This document shows, piece after piece, positions 33,377 to 45,370 of a DNA stretch of 64,000 nucleotides. The notes under the pieces were generated by a model. That model searched no databases. It had not been told where the DNA came from and worked only from the letters and a program-made list of their open reading frames with translations. A program made the translations under genes and the position numbers. The stretch spans positions 49,785,115 to 49,849,114 of the forward strand of contig JACMZG010001870.1 in NCBI GenBank assembly GCA_018340805.1, given 5' to 3'. How positions within the stretch are numbered: the stretch's first letter is position 1; each line of letters starts with the position of its first letter. The DNA is from Microvelia longipes (Eukaryota > Arthropoda > Insecta > Hemiptera > Veliidae).

Positions 33377-36169
33377 TGGATTTACACGTTCAATATCAAA
33401 ACGTCCGTGGTTTACGGACCAAAAGAGACACTTTTTTCAACTCTACTTGTATATCTAACGCTGATGTTTTGTTATTAACTGAGACATGGTTCAATTCATC
33501 ATGTCTCAGTAATTTTTATTTTCCCCCGCAATTTGCGGTGGAGCGTTCCGATCGTGATTACGATGTTACCGGTGGGCAAAATGGGGGTGGTTCCTGTATA
33601 GCTCTGTCTAAAAAACTCAAGTATAGGCGCAGGAAGGATCTTGAAACACTACCTGAATGTGTTTGGGTAGAAATTCTCGTGGAAAATCATAAATCGATCT
33701 TCCTAGGAAATCACTACTTACCAGATCACGTAAGTGATTTATCTCTTGAGGATTATGTCACTCACCTCGCGGATTTCCTGCCTTCGGACTCTCCAGTGTA
33801 TTTATTTGGCGATTTTAATTGCCCTAAAACGGGCTGGCATAATTCAACCTACGCTGGGCCTCCTTGTAAAAACGCAGAGCTGATTTTATTATTATCCCTT
33901 TCAAATGAGTTAAACCTTATTCAGTGTAATACTGTTAATAACTCATTTGGGGAAACTTTGGACCTGATATTTACCAACAGCAATGTCAAGCATGTTGAAC
34001 ACCATCTTCAACCCTTCGTACCTGAAGATGTCTATCATCCCTGTCTTATGGCAACTCTCAAGTCATCTCTATCTAAACAACGCTCTCAACCACCTGCTCA
34101 TCTCATTTACAACTTTGCTAAAGGAGATTATTTATCTTTATACCGCCATCTTAAAAATTTCGACTGGTCATCAATTTATGAAGAACCTGATGTTAACGTT
34201 GCAGTCAGTCACCTGTCGGAAGCTATAAATAATGCTATAACTTCTTATGTACCTACTTATCGGCCAAGTAATAGTAAATTCCCTGCATGGTTCTCTAGCA
34301 ATACTATTAATTTAATTAAGAAAAAGAATTTTTATTTCAACCGTCATAGTAAGTCTGGTAAACAACTTTATAAAAATCTTCAGTGTATTTATAGAAAACT
34401 TGCGCATGAAAGTATTATTAAGGATAATCTTTATCATAATGAAAAACTTAATAATTCACTTAAGAGTAATCCTCAATATTTTTGGAAACATTTAAAGTCA
34501 ATACGTGGCTCTGATAATAGTAATGTATTTATAAAAGATAATATTGAACTTAATGAACCCTCAGCGCAAGCTCAAGCTTTCGCTGATCATTTTAACTCTG
34601 TTTTTATCCCATCCTCTCCTAGCACAACTCCTTCTTCTTCCACACCTTCTCCTAGTGTTCATATTAATGTTCCTATTGTCTCCTGCGACCTTGTCCTTCA
34701 AGCCATTAATTACCTTAAACCTACTAAATCTTCTGGTCCTGATAATATTCCTTCCTTTCTTATCAAAGGTTTAGCCGATATCCTTGATCCTGTGCTCTGT
34801 AATATTTTTAATAAAAGTCTCGATTCCTCCATCTTCCCTACAGCGTGGAACTCCGCTATCGTTGTTCCTATCTTTAAAAACGGCGATAAAACTTCTATAG
34901 TCAACTACCGACCCATCTCTCTTTGTAACACATTTTGTAAAGTGTTTGAACGTGTAATTCATCTTTCTTGCTCCTGTCCTCGATCCTTGGCTTAATAGGT
35001 CTCAACATGGTTTCCGTCCTTCTCGCTCAACTACAACCAATCTTATCTCTTTCTTTTCCAGAGTAGGTCCTGAAGTAGCTAATGGAAACAGAGTCGATGT
35101 TATATACTTTGACTTTAGAAGGCGTTTGATAGAGTAGATCATGGTCTTTGCTTACCAAACTCGCTATGTATAATCTTCATCCCTCCTTGATATCCTGGTT
35201 CCATAGCTACCTTCGCGATCGTTCCTGCTATGTTAGAGTCGTTCTTGTTTTTCTGATGCATATTTTCCTACTTCTGGTGTCCACCAAGGCTCTGTCCTAG
35301 GACCTTGATATTCAATCTTTTTATCAACGATCTTCCTTCAAATCAGTCTAGTGATGATCTTTCTTATGCTGACGATTACAAAATCTGGAAAGTTAAAAAG
35401 AATGATGCTGCTGCACCACGAGCTCTTCAGAGTGACATCGATGCTGTGCACGACTGGGCTACTAACAACAACATGGAGCTGAATCCAGAAAAATCCTATC
35501 ATGTTTCCTATTCTCGCTCCTCTCTTAACGATCCTCCTTCTTCCTATTTTATTAATGGTTCTCCTCTGTCTACTGTTTCTTCTGTTCGTGATTTAGGTGT
35601 GCTGGTTGATGACAAACTTCGTTTCGAGTCTCATGTGACTGCTATTATTGCTAAAGCAAAACGTGCTCTTGGTCTCATCTTGTCTATCTCACGTGGTCTT
35701 TCTCTTGACGTTATACTCACTCTCTATAAATCTCTCGTCCGTCCTTGTCTTGAGTATGCTGTACCTGTCTGGAATATCTTAACTCAAGGTCGATCTGCGG
35801 AAATCGAACGCGTCCAAAGAAGATTCATCAGAGCAGTTTACTGTAGGTATTTATATCGTAGGTGCTTCTATAATTACGAGTCACTATGCAGGAGGTTAGG
35901 TCTCGAGATTCTTTCCGAGAGGCGTTCAGCTTTTGAGGCTCTTTTTCTAGCTAAGACTCTTGCAGGCTGCTACAGATGTGATGAGGTGAGTCAAGTCGTG
36001 GTTCTTCCTCCAGGAAGACGAGTCGGCGAACCCTCTACATCCGTCATCTCACTCCATTAAATCCTTTTGTCCGCTGCGTTTCTTCCTTAAATCCTGTCCT
36101 TTCAACATCAACCATATCCATGATATTTCTTCCCTTCGCTCTATCTTTTCCTTTCGCCAAAGTCAGTAA
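33373..36169 (+). pseudogene. LINE ORF2: endonuclease and reverse transcriptase, frameshifted
   Basis: The open part 33373-34995 (540 codons) starts at the ATG overlapping the end of ORF1. It holds an APE-type endonuclease: QYQNVRGLRTKRD at residue about 8, TETWF at about 37, GDFNCPKTGW near 147, LDLIFTN near 196, and a final HP pair where SDHxxL is expected. The RT begins with KSSGPDNIPSFLIK (about 450) and VVPIFKNGDKTSIVNYRPIS. A frameshift near 34962 breaks it. Further pieces read SQHGFRPSRSTT, YFDF (catalytic Asp block, again shifted), then 35305-36060 with SYADDYKIW (YADD at 35365-35376) and RRFIRAVYCRYL. A last frame change leads to SFRQSQ and a stop at 36167-36169. At least four frame breaks make it inactive for target-primed reverse transcription. 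Confidence 0.88.
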
Positions 36170-36677
36170 TCTTGTATTGTATGCCTTTTTTTGGAAAGCT
36201 TTATTTATTTAATTATTTTAATTCAAATGCTTTTAATGTTTATTCTTTTTGCGTTTTTATAATTTTAATACCAAATGTTTAACTGATCTCATTTTCTCTC
36301 AAGTCAACTTTTTTTTATCATCTTGTTCACGTCTAGTCTTTGTTACCGTAGGTTTTTATTACTTTATTACTTTTTAAATTTATATTGTTTCTTAGTATAG
36401 GTTTTTTATGTCATATGCACATTTTATAATAAGTAACTGACTCTCAATATTATTTTTTCCAAACTCAAATTTTTTAAATTTTAATTCTCCTTTTTTAACT
36501 TTTATTGCTGCTTTAATCATTTACTTTGTAACCTATTTTTATTTTTTATGTTTTAAATTATCTACTTAATTGTTATTTTTTGTTTGTATAAAATCTTATA
36601 GAGCGCCTCGCTTGTGGCAATGCTGTTGAGGCTCGTATTTGTAAAAATTTTTTAAATAAATAAATAAATAAATAAAT
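36170..36677 (+). other. LINE 3' UTR and (TAAA)n tail
   Basis: T-rich untranslated sequence, then gagcgcctcgcttgtggcaa and gctgttgaggctcgtatttg, a probable recognition hairpin for the RT. It closes with about six taaa units at 36653-36677. Short tandem tails rather than poly(A) are usual for CR1/L2-like elements. Confidence 0.7.
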
Positions 36678-36679
36678 TA

Positions 36680-37214
36680 TTGTTAGTTAATGACGTTACA
36701 GATATTACAAAAAAATAAGGCTTGGGACACTAATAAGGTCGATCTTTGTACCAAATTTCATTTTGTTTCGAGAAAGCGGTTTAAAAGTTACCATGGTGTC
36801 TCATAAACCTAAAAAATATTTTTATGTTTTCTTGATCGGTAAGTCCCCCTACCCATAAAATCCACCCCTACCCCTCCCCACTCCATGACCCAATTCTCAT
36901 AAACTAATATTTCTTTGAAAATTCACTCTAATAAATAAAAAGTTTAGGTACTAATGCTTTAAAAAACCAAATGGCTTGCCATAAAGTTGTAAATTACCAA
37001 TAGGTAATAAATTTTAAGGTTTTTCAAAGTCATTAAAACTGCACTTTCGCAAACTCATACTTATTAATTAGAAAAAAAAGATTTACCATAAATTTCTAGT
37101 AATTGCCATTTACCATTATTTTAACCAATATTACCACCATTAACAGAACATTAAATCTTTACATTAACTCGGACAAGCGGTGCATATATTTTAGAATTCA
37201 AAGAAATGTTTAAG
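36680..37214. other. Unannotated DNA
   Basis: AT-rich. aatgacgttacagatat and tcatttt words weakly recall the middle of repeat A, but not enough for a call. Confidence 0.4.
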
Positions 37215-37672
37215 TAGATTTTAGAGCATTATCATACTGAAGCCATTAAGAGTTTTCAAACTCTTTTAAATATTGGCTTCAGAAAAGCGTAAAATGAAGT
37301 TAACAAGTTTCTACACACTAAAGTTAACTTCTTTCTTTTAACATCAATTTTGCCATAATCAGGTAGCAGCTGTGGGATAATAATTTGAGTTAATAAATGC
37401 AAGGATTCGACGAAATTTGACGTTTCTATTATGGCTCTACCTTATCTCGAGTTAAAGAGATTTAACAAAGAGGTTAAACAATGAGGAAACCCCGTGTATA
37501 ATGTACTCTGTTTTCTTAAGTAAAAGATACCGATGGAAAGCGGAAAATTTCGAACCTCTTTTTAACACTTAGCTTCGCTTGTGCTCACATAGTTGAAAAT
37601 GAAGCCTTTTAACTTCTTGCTTATTGCAACGTGAGTCATAGAAGCATCTATAGTAATACCAATGGTTATAAT

Positions 37673-37742
37673 AAGTTGACACCGTGGGAAAATAATGCGA
37701 GGGAGCCAATAAGGTTAGTTTTGGATGTTTAACCACGCCCAC
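37673..37742 (+). mobile_element. Partial palindromic MITE (family D)
   Basis: agttgacaccgtgggaaaat, aatgcgagggagccaataag and accacgcccac match one arm and loop of the hairpin element at 45194-45370. Confidence 0.7.
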
Positions 37743-38030
37743 AATTTCTTATCAGACCAAACTACAACTGGGAACTGTTCCATCATTCGACATTCGTCAT
37801 CATTGATGGCTCGACATAATGTCATGCCCCATTCTGTTTCGTTACGTCTAACTCATCAGTACGCCGACAGAGCCTGAACTCACTCTGACCTTCAAGTAAA
37901 GGTCAGAGAATTAATTAATTCTCGAATTAAATGTGTCATTCCGAAGAATTAATTTCGAAGAATATAATGTGAAGTATTTACCAGAGACGAGCGGTGCTCT
38001 CATACCGCCATCATGCATGGCAAGCAAAAC

Positions 38031-38117
38031 ATATATCATTTGGTATTACCGAGTTTTGCAAAACAATTGTGTCAACTATTCATGTTTTGCAAAACTCGGT
38101 AGTATCAAATGATATAT
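38031..38117. repeat. 34-bp hairpin
   Basis: atatatcatttggtattacc plus gagttttgcaaaac (38031-38064) pairs with gttttgcaaaactcggtagt plus atcaaatgatatat (38084-38117), with one mismatch. The loop is about 19 bases. Confidence 0.82.
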
Positions 38118-38611
38118 TTTAAGAAGTATTTTGTTTAAAGTAGTATAAAATTAGTCACATTTTTAGGCCTGAATCTTGTACTATATTAAGAACTTACTAG
38201 AGGTTTATATAAAAGAGGATGGACGCTTCTCTTTTTTTCAATTTTCCACCACTTGCTCTGTGATTGCGTCAACACTTTCTTTAGTTTTATTCATCCATAA
38301 GGGGAATAAAAACTATTAGATTTTAGAGCATTATCATACTAAAACCATTAAGAGTTTCAAACTCTTTTAAATATTGGCTTGAGAAAAGCGTAAAATGAAG
38401 TTAACAAGTTTCTACACACTAAAGTTAACTTTTTTCTTTTAACATCAATTTCGCCATAATCAGGTAGCAGCCGTGGGATAATAATTTGAGCTACTAAATG
38501 CAAGGATTCGAAGAAATTTGACGTTTCTATCATGGCTCTACCTTTTCTCGAGTTAAAGAGATTTAACAAAGAAGTTAAACAAAGAGGAAACCCCGTGTAT
38601 AATGTACTCTG

Positions 38612-39084
38612 GATTACAGTAAACTCTATGTTAAACCTTTATTAAGTTTGTCTGTAATAAGTGATCATTACAAACTGTATTCTTAGAAAAAATCTTGGTG
38701 AGCAAATTAAGAAGTAAGCAAAAATAACTTAAAAGAATATAAAAAGAAAGTCGTAAGTTTAAAGTTTACACGTCATTAAGACCGGACATAAAAACTTATT
38801 TAACCTTACAACTCGTGTAGAGAAAGAGATTTCATTAGAATCAGTTTCGGTTGACCGAGCTTTTCCAAGCACTTTTCCTTTTTTCCAGGATTAAATTTTC
38901 ATGCCGACCCTCGTCCTTTTGGTTTTTAAACCTTAATGAAATTGTATGTTAGGAAGTTTACCGTTTGGAAACAGTAAATGTCTCACCTTGAAACTGGTGG
39001 ATGCTCCAGAATATTACATTGAACATTTTACAACCATATTTGTTGGTCTACAAAGATTAGAACCACAGTAACTACTTTAGGAGC
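38612..39084. other. Unannotated DNA
   Basis: No gene or repeat structure supported. Confidence 0.5.
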
Positions 39085-39530
39085 ATGAGGAAGGACTATC
39101 AGGTTATATTTCATGAGAAGGACTATCAGATGAGGTTATATTTTCATGAGGAAGGACTATCAGATGAGGTTATATTTTCATGAGAAAGGACTATCAGATG
39201 AGGTTATATTTTCATGAGAAAGGATTATCAGATGAGGTTATATTTCATGAGGAAAGGACTATCAGATGAGTTATATTTTCATGAGGAAGGACTATCAGAT
39301 GAGGTTATATTTTCATGAGGAAGGACTATCAGATGAGGTTATATTTTCATGAAGAAGGACTATCAGATGAGGTTATATTTTCATGAGGAAGGACTATCAG
39401 ATGAGGTTATATTTTCATGAGGAAGGACTATCAGAGGTTATATTTTCATGAGATGAGGTTATATTTTCATCAGATGAGGTTATATTTTCATGATATCAGA
39501 TTTAATTTCATTATCATTTATATTTCATGA
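39085..39530. repeat. Minisatellite, about 34-bp unit
   Basis: About twelve units of gaaggactatcagatgagg followed by ttatattttcatga. The last three are shortened to ttatattttcatgag/cagatgagg pieces. Confidence 0.93.
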
Positions 39531-39534
39531 GAAA

Positions 39535-40655
39535 GATGCATGTTTGCAAAATATATATTATCATTTAAAAGTATACTAAATTAAATGAATAATAGCACTT
39601 ACAAAAGTTTTTGCAATTTATTTTTTAAAATTTACTGTTGTTGGGGCGTGTTGTTCGTTGGGAGACCGTTTCGCACCACAGCGATTTTTAGAAACTTTTC
39701 GTGGTTATTACATGTTTCTTAACTTACCTTTAATTTTCAGACTCCTAGCTGCTTTATCCCTTTGTAAAACCGCAGGGTTCACAGTTTTTTTTAGTATACT
39801 CAAGTTCTGGCGGGAAATCATTCTAATCACATGTGATAACAATAATATATGTGTTATCGATGCATTTCAACTTTTTTATTATTATTATTTTAAAAATCTT
39901 ATAATTATATTTATTCTTTTTTAAATAATTAAAAGGAAATTTTAGTGGCAACTTTGTGTTTTAAAATGTTTTGTGCACATAATAAACTATCAGTGATAAA
40001 TTTTCATGTGTTTGTTGTTCACCCTACGTTTCGTTTAGTTTATAAAATTATTACGTTGAATTTGAGGAAATAATTTTTCTAAGCATCAATAGAGCTTTTG
40101 TTTTAGTAATCTCAACGCCGAATACTGCTCGAAATCGGATTCAATCGTCCCAACTGTAAGATGATATATGTACGTACTTAATTTGAACAAAAATAATTTA
40201 AAACTTGCAAATATTCACGTGACTTTTTACAAAAGATAGTGCAGACTAATAAAATAATAACTATTTACCCCAATTCTAAGCAATGTTATCATAATTTAAA
40301 CGAAACGTATCAAGTATCAAGTAAAACTTTATTTTTTTACTGATAACCGAACGGCTTTGCCTAAAACATTTTAGATTCAGGTTTGTATAATAATTTAGAG
40401 CATTGCAGACTTAAAAATAACTTGCAATACAATGAAAACTGGTATAACTAAAAAAGGGTTTTTGAACATTTGTTACTTTTTGCATTGACCTTGAGATTTG
40501 AAATAAACCAATCAACTCAACTACCCAAGAGACGTAATAGCTTTTTGCCGCGTTAATGCATTTTTAATTAACTATAAGTTGATCAATTCTTACAACAAAA
40601 TTATAAGAAACCATTTAAGGTAAGTAATGTCGTGACGAGTGTGTTTACAAGAGTG
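39535..40655. other. Unannotated AT-rich DNA
   Basis: An 88-codon frame at 39658-39924 is rich in Phe, Leu and Ile from AT bias. No domain is recognisable and there is no support for it as a gene. Confidence 0.45.
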
Positions 40656-40659
40656 ATCA

Positions 40660-40716
40660 TTTGATAAGGAAGTATCTGATAAGGGAGTATCTGATAAGGG
40701 AGTATCTGATAAGGCT
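40660..40716. repeat. 15-bp tandem repeat, about 4 copies
   Basis: Units of tgataagggagtatc, the first with aaggaag in place of aagggag. Confidence 0.88.
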
Positions 40717-40759
40717 ATTAATATTCAAATACCCTATGTACTCTTACTCATTTATAAAA

Positions 40760-41508
40760 AATCGGGTACAGGGTACCTCGAAACTTTTCCTCATTACATC
40801 GTATTCGCTACGCTCATCCTCCCTGCTTCAGACTCGCTTCGCTTGTCCTCATGACATACAATTCGCCAAATTTAAACTGGAACATGTATTCGGACTCGCT
40901 TAGCTCGTTCTCAGATAGTAATGCATCCGTTTTATTCTCAGCGATCACCCATATAGCTCTGACCACGCTCAATGCTACTTAACTTTTATGATCCAATAAA
41001 TATCATGGATATACGTGTCGCACTAAAACGAAACTTTTTGTACTTTTTTATTAAGTAAAGGTATACACTTGTACAAAATTTCAACTCAATTAAACAATTT
41101 TGTACAATTTTTTTTAAAATCGTGCACAAGTCATTCAATAAAAATTGAACAAATACTGATAATAAGATGAAACTTGACACATATGTTAGTCCTATACATC
41201 GGCTACATGCGTGCTAAATCTCAAAAATGTATCTTAAAAAATTAATTAAATTAAGTCTTTAAAAAAAAATTCTGAGTCATTATTGCGGGTAATAAATAAA
41301 ATTATTTTCTGAAATCAAAAATTTCAACCCTTCAGCATAAATACACTAGGCGCTACGATGATAACAGACACACACACATACAGACAGACAACCACTCAGG
41401 AGGCCTTAAAACACCTGAAACGAATAATTCTGGTTTCATCCCGGTTTCGGATTTTTCGCAATCAATACTTTTCCTATATACCTACGGAATAAATGAGGAA
41501 AAGTAAAA
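40760..41508 (+). mobile_element. Repeat A, full-length copy
   Basis: Same block order as at 18583: cgggtacagggtacctcgaa, ttcgctacgctcatcctccc, tctgaccacgctcaatgcta, the cattattgcgggtaata block, a (CA)-rich acagacacacacacatacag run, ccggtttcgg, and gaataaatgaggaaaagt at the end. It is about 750 bp with no ORF. This and 18583 best define the family. Confidence 0.83.
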
Positions 41509-42390
41509 ATTATAACAAAAAACTTATTTTAAACGAGATAAGTAATAAAAATTATAAAACAACTCATAACTCTCCAGTAATAAAAAAGAAAACTATAAAA
41601 ATTCACGAAAAGAAAAACGTAAAAAATCACAAAGTTATCAATATTTTTAAACCACCATTAACATAAAAAAGAAGTGTTAAAAAATTTACTTTTTTATCAT
41701 TTGAGTATTCCTTGTGAAATTAACCATAAAATAAAGTGGTCAAAAAAAGTCATGAAAAAGACAGATACTTAAGAGGCTCTTGAAAGATTAAAAACAATAT
41801 TTTAAACTAATTTTCCACCCTTTCAATGCAGTCTTTCACCTCCCACTTCGATGAGGTGTCTTTTAGAACTGGAAAGGTCCCTCACAGATAAGAGATTCCT
41901 CCCTTAATTTTATACTTAAAAAAATGCCCTTGTCTTTTTTTCTCTTTTGGATTTCATTAATTCGTTGTAATTAAAAGAAAATTTCAAGGGAAACCCTTAA
42001 AAGAAAATGAAGAATCTCCCTCCTCCCATTAGGGGGAAAATAAATGATTAAATAACGATTAAATGATAATGTTGTTTAGAGAAGGGGTTCGGAGGAGTAG
42101 AGAGGGGGACAAAGTTATTTTTCTTCTTTTTTAATTTTATTTTATGTTTTAAGTTTTGATGTCATTATTTTTTTTAAATCTTCTAAAAAAAAGGTAATTA
42201 AGATTGTAAAAAAAGTAAAATGAATTAATTAATTAATGTATCTGAATATATTTTTTGTTGAAAGTTAAGAAAACTTTAGTCTAGATAAAAGGCTAATTTG
42301 TCAAACAGGCGAGAAATAATGTAATTCCTGCTAATAGCCGCCTTTAAAAGCGGTAAAAGGAATAGCTCAAGTGCTGATAAGTATTACACT
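41509..42390. other. Unannotated AT-rich DNA
   Basis: Purine-rich stretches but no gene, exon border or repeat call. Confidence 0.5.
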
Positions 42391-42711
42391 GTAAAATTAC
42401 TTGGACGTAATCAATTGTCAAACTTATTTACAATACGACGTTTCGGGAGCAGGTACTTCTCCCTTCATCAGGTTCGTCTTGGGAAAGACGGTGTGTGATA
42501 TGTGTAGGGTGTCAGGATTTTAACCTGACTTGGCAGGCAAGTATCAAAGACTTTTGGGTAAGTATCAACGAGATTAAAAGCCCGACACCCTACACATAGG
42601 GGGTCAGGTTTCTCAAGACGAATCTGATAATGAGAGAAGTACCTGCTCTCGAAACATTGTTAGTTGTAAATATCGTTGAAAATGGTTACATTCAACTAAT
42701 TTTACTCATAT
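42391..42711. mobile_element. Palindromic element (about 321 bp) with two hammerhead-like cores
   Basis: The arms (about 42391-42530 and 42580-42711) are complementary with some mismatches. In the left arm the minus strand reads CUGAUGA (42465-42471), one extra base, GGGAG, a 9-base loop, CUCCC, then GAAAC (42440-42444). That is both conserved hammerhead boxes joined by a perfect 5-bp stem II. The right arm on the plus strand is a decayed version: CUGAUAAUG (42624-42632), AGAG/CUCU stem, GAAAC at 42651-42655. The centre carries gggtgtcaggattttaacct and its partial inverse. No ORF. Confidence 0.75.
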
Positions 42712-42774
42712 TTTATCTCAATTAGATTATATCGCATTTTTAACAATTGTTTAAATAACGTATTCATCTGATTT

Positions 42775-43190
42775 AATAAAAATTGAATTAATGCTGATAA
42801 TGAGATGAAACGTGGCACATATGTAGATCTTACACAAGCGTAACAAATCTCAAACCAGACGGCACATTTTTGCTGATCATTATTGCGGGTTCATGATGTC
42901 ATCAAAAATGTTTTCCAGATAGTGCACAACTGGACCGAAAGATTGATGTTTGTTCTGAGTGTCTACTCTCTAGCATAAATACACTGGGAGATACGATGAC
43001 AACACATGCAGACACACAAACACATACACACAAAAATATACACACATATAATGACAGGCAACTTTATGAAATGCACTTACAAAGTTTTAAAAACACATAA
43101 AACAGATAATTCCGGTGAAACCATTAAAGCATTTTTTTGGAAAGAAAATACTTCTTCTTTATACCTTCGGTATAAATAAGGAAAAGAAAA
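42775..43190 (+). mobile_element. Repeat A, 3' half
   Basis: Begins at ttgaattaatgctgataatg. It contains cattattgcgggttcatgat, a long (CA)/(ACAT)-rich stretch, and ends ccttcggtataaataaggaa. Confidence 0.78.
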
Positions 43191-43637
43191 AAATAGTGAC
43201 ACAGTTCATATTCTTCTGTCAAAATTTAAAATAAAAGATCAGCTATCAAGATGATAACACACAAAATTATTTGAAACCTACTCCTCCTTCGAGGTTTCTT
43301 AAGCAAAAATATTTTCATCATAATGTCGCAAAAGCAAGAAACTTTGACCCTTCCCTTTCCTGATATAACGTCAGTATAATGAAGCAATTAAAGCACGAGG
43401 GGCTACGCTTAAGGTTAAGCGTACTACTGAATTCATTTAAAATTCAGCATTCTCATTGTTTCTAAACAATCGTTAACATTATCATTATCTTTCAAATGGA
43501 GAAGTAGGAGCAAACTTCGAAACAAAAGGAACCAGCGTATCTTAACTTTATACAGTGAATATTATTTTAATAAATAATATTATTAAAATTTGTAATTTAC
43601 TACATTGTATTTTATACAAAAATGTATAAAAATAAAA
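43191..43637. other. Unannotated DNA
   Basis: No gene or repeat recognised. Confidence 0.5.
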
Positions 43638-43930
43638 AAACCGGGTACGAGTGTACCTCGGAACTTTTCCCTGACACATCTGATTCGCTACGCTTATCCA
43701 CTGTAATTCGGACTCGTTTCGCTCGTCCTCAGATTATAAAATTCGTAAAATTTATATTGCAACACGTCTTCACATTTTAAGTACATGTGTTTTTCCCCAA
43801 CGGTCATCCATCCAGGAACTGATCTCGCTTGATGCCAATTAACTTTTATGATCCAACCAAAACCATAGATATACATGCTGTATTGAAACAAAACTTATTA
43901 TACTTATTTATTTCGGGATTCACATGTACG
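43638..43930 (+). mobile_element. Repeat A, 5' half
   Basis: accgggtacgagtgtacctc, gattcgctacgcttatcc, ctcgtttcgctcgtcctc and gatctcgcttgatgcc give the family's first 300 bp. Similarity is lost near 43930. Confidence 0.77.
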
Positions 43931-44028
43931 TAATTTTAATAATACAATTTCAGAGTAATTTGATTATTTCCTAAATCCTAAAAAAGTACCGACGATACTT
44001 GTTGTTGGATATGAATATCCCTGGACCG

Positions 44029-44052
44029 GTTTCGGTATAACGCCATCATCAG
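44029..44052 (-). ncRNA. Hammerhead-like core, weak stem II
   Basis: The minus strand reads CUGAUGA, uggcguuauacc, then GAAAC. The intervening stretch offers only about two base pairs (GG/CC), so an active ribozyme is doubtful. It is followed by cggtccagggatattcat. No inverted partner was seen nearby. Confidence 0.4.
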
Positions 44053-44059
44053 CAGGCGG

Positions 44060-45190
44060 GGCAACACTCGAGCTCCAAACTAATAAAGTTATATCAGTGA
44101 ATAACTTCTAGTCTCAATTAGCCTTCTGAAGATTGATCTTCAGATGGCTCGTCGTGCACATAGTGCACTCTGTCAGTCTAAAGAGTGCATGATGATTACA
44201 AGGTAGGATTTTGACATCTAGGTGTTGTATCAATTAGTTACAACGCATAAAATATTAGCATAGGCTAAGTAAATCCCTTCAGGTGTTAACTTTAATATTT
44301 TGTCAAAAATATGTCATAACTAAAAATTTCAAGTATAACTTTCATCATAGAATTCTATCTCACAGTTTAAATTATAATTTTTCAAGATGTTTCTAGGTAC
44401 AACATGCGAGGAACTACACGGACCAGACGCCATGAAGAAATTGGGCAGGATCAGAGCTCTTTGCGAGGAGTAAGAAACTATATTGTCAAATAAAAACAAA
44501 TAACACATATTAGATTGTAATTCCATAAAACTGGCTCACATCGCTCATGAGATAGTAACTTCATTAAAGTGATTCATACCACTCAAGAGTTACTAACTTG
44601 GAACTAAACCTGGTACTTTAAACTAAATGACTGCATAGTAAATTTGTTTTGCAATGCACAACAAATTTACAATAAGTCACTCTAAAACTTATTAAAAATT
44701 ATATAAAAGTAACGAAATCTATGCATCGTGTTTCACCGAAAAACGTACTGGATACGTATTCGACCACTCTAGTGGACCACTAGAGCGAACCTCACATAAA
44801 GATCTGGCTATGATAATTGTTTTGACATGGACTTGGTTATATGGGTTATACATAAGAATTTCGTAGTTCAGGCAATCCAATGGCGATTTTTGGCACAATG
44901 GGTCCACATGTGGGGTCTAAATGCCTTGGAGATAATCTTCACCGGAAAAACCCCAATGTTATTGTATCTGAAGTTATTAACATAATCAGTTTATTTCTTA
45001 ATATTTTTCATCTGCAGTCTATAAAAAATAAATTATGTAAACTATTGGATGGAGTAATTGCTAGTTGAGTGGTACGGGTACATTGCCACATAATTAGCGA
45101 AATTCGAAATTCCTTTTTAGTTTAGAAATGCGATCTGGTTTAGTTTCAGTTTTATGTATTATAACCTAAGCATCCGCATTACTTTTGCTT
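44060..45190. other. Unannotated DNA
   Basis: 44880-45068 (+) and 44719-44907 (-) are overlapping open frames of about 62 codons. Neither has a recognisable domain or a good splice context. A 9-bp perfect hairpin (ctctagtgg-a-ccactagag) lies at 44765-44783. Otherwise nothing is supported. Confidence 0.4.
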
Positions 45191-45193
45191 ACT

Positions 45194-45370
45194 ATAGTAC
45201 GACACATGGCTAAAATCAGTTGACAGAGCGGGAAAATACAATTGAGGAACCAATAAGGTTGGCCTAATTTGAAAATGAGGGCGTGGTTTAACGCCCAGGA
45301 CTAACCTCATTGGTTCCCTCGCATTATTTTCCCACGCTGTCGACTGATTTTAGCCGTTTACCGAATTATA
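45194..45370. mobile_element. Palindromic MITE (family D)
   Basis: The arms (45194-45273 and about 45300-45370) pair through ggctaaaatcagttgacag, gcgggaaaata and ggaaccaataaggtt and their complements. The outer ends are tatagtacgacac and its looser complement ggtaaa..ttata. Related pieces lie at 37673 and 46307. It sits about 350 bp upstream of a host exon. No ORF. Confidence 0.75.

Larger units (their letters stand above)
32170..36677 (+). mobile_element. CR1/L2/Jockey-group LINE, nearly full length
   Basis: An intact ORF1 (32207-33376) overlaps the start of ORF2 (33373) by 4 bases. ORF2 carries an endonuclease and an RT but is broken by frameshifts. The element ends in a (TAAA)n tail at about 36653-36677. 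PHD-finger ORF1 plus an APE-like endonuclease, with no RNase H, fits CR1/L2-type or related elements. The exact clade needs a tree. It is the youngest-looking coding element of the window, with ORF1 uninterrupted. The true 5' end and a TSD were not identified. Confidence 0.87.
37215..38611. repeat. Pair of about 295-bp direct repeats around an 806-bp core
   Basis: 37215-37510 and 38317-38611 align along their whole length (from tagattttagagcattatca to ccccgtgtataatgtactct) with a handful of differences. The second follows a purine-rich aaggggaataaaaac. Terminal direct repeats with a polypurine-like tract would suit a small LTR-type (TRIM-like) element. However, the repeats do not begin TG and end CA, no primer-binding site was found and no TSD is clear, so an old tandem duplication is equally possible. 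The core has no pol-like ORF. Confidence 0.65.

Noticed and set aside
39658..39924. 88-codon hydrophobic frame as a membrane protein
   Set aside because: Hydrophobicity arises from T-rich DNA, and the end is a (TAT)/(TTA) run; no start context or conserved feature.
44719..45068. Overlapping open frames on both strands as possible upstream exons of the host gene
   Set aside because: No donor site in the correct phase for the 45718 exon and no recognisable domain; support is too weak.
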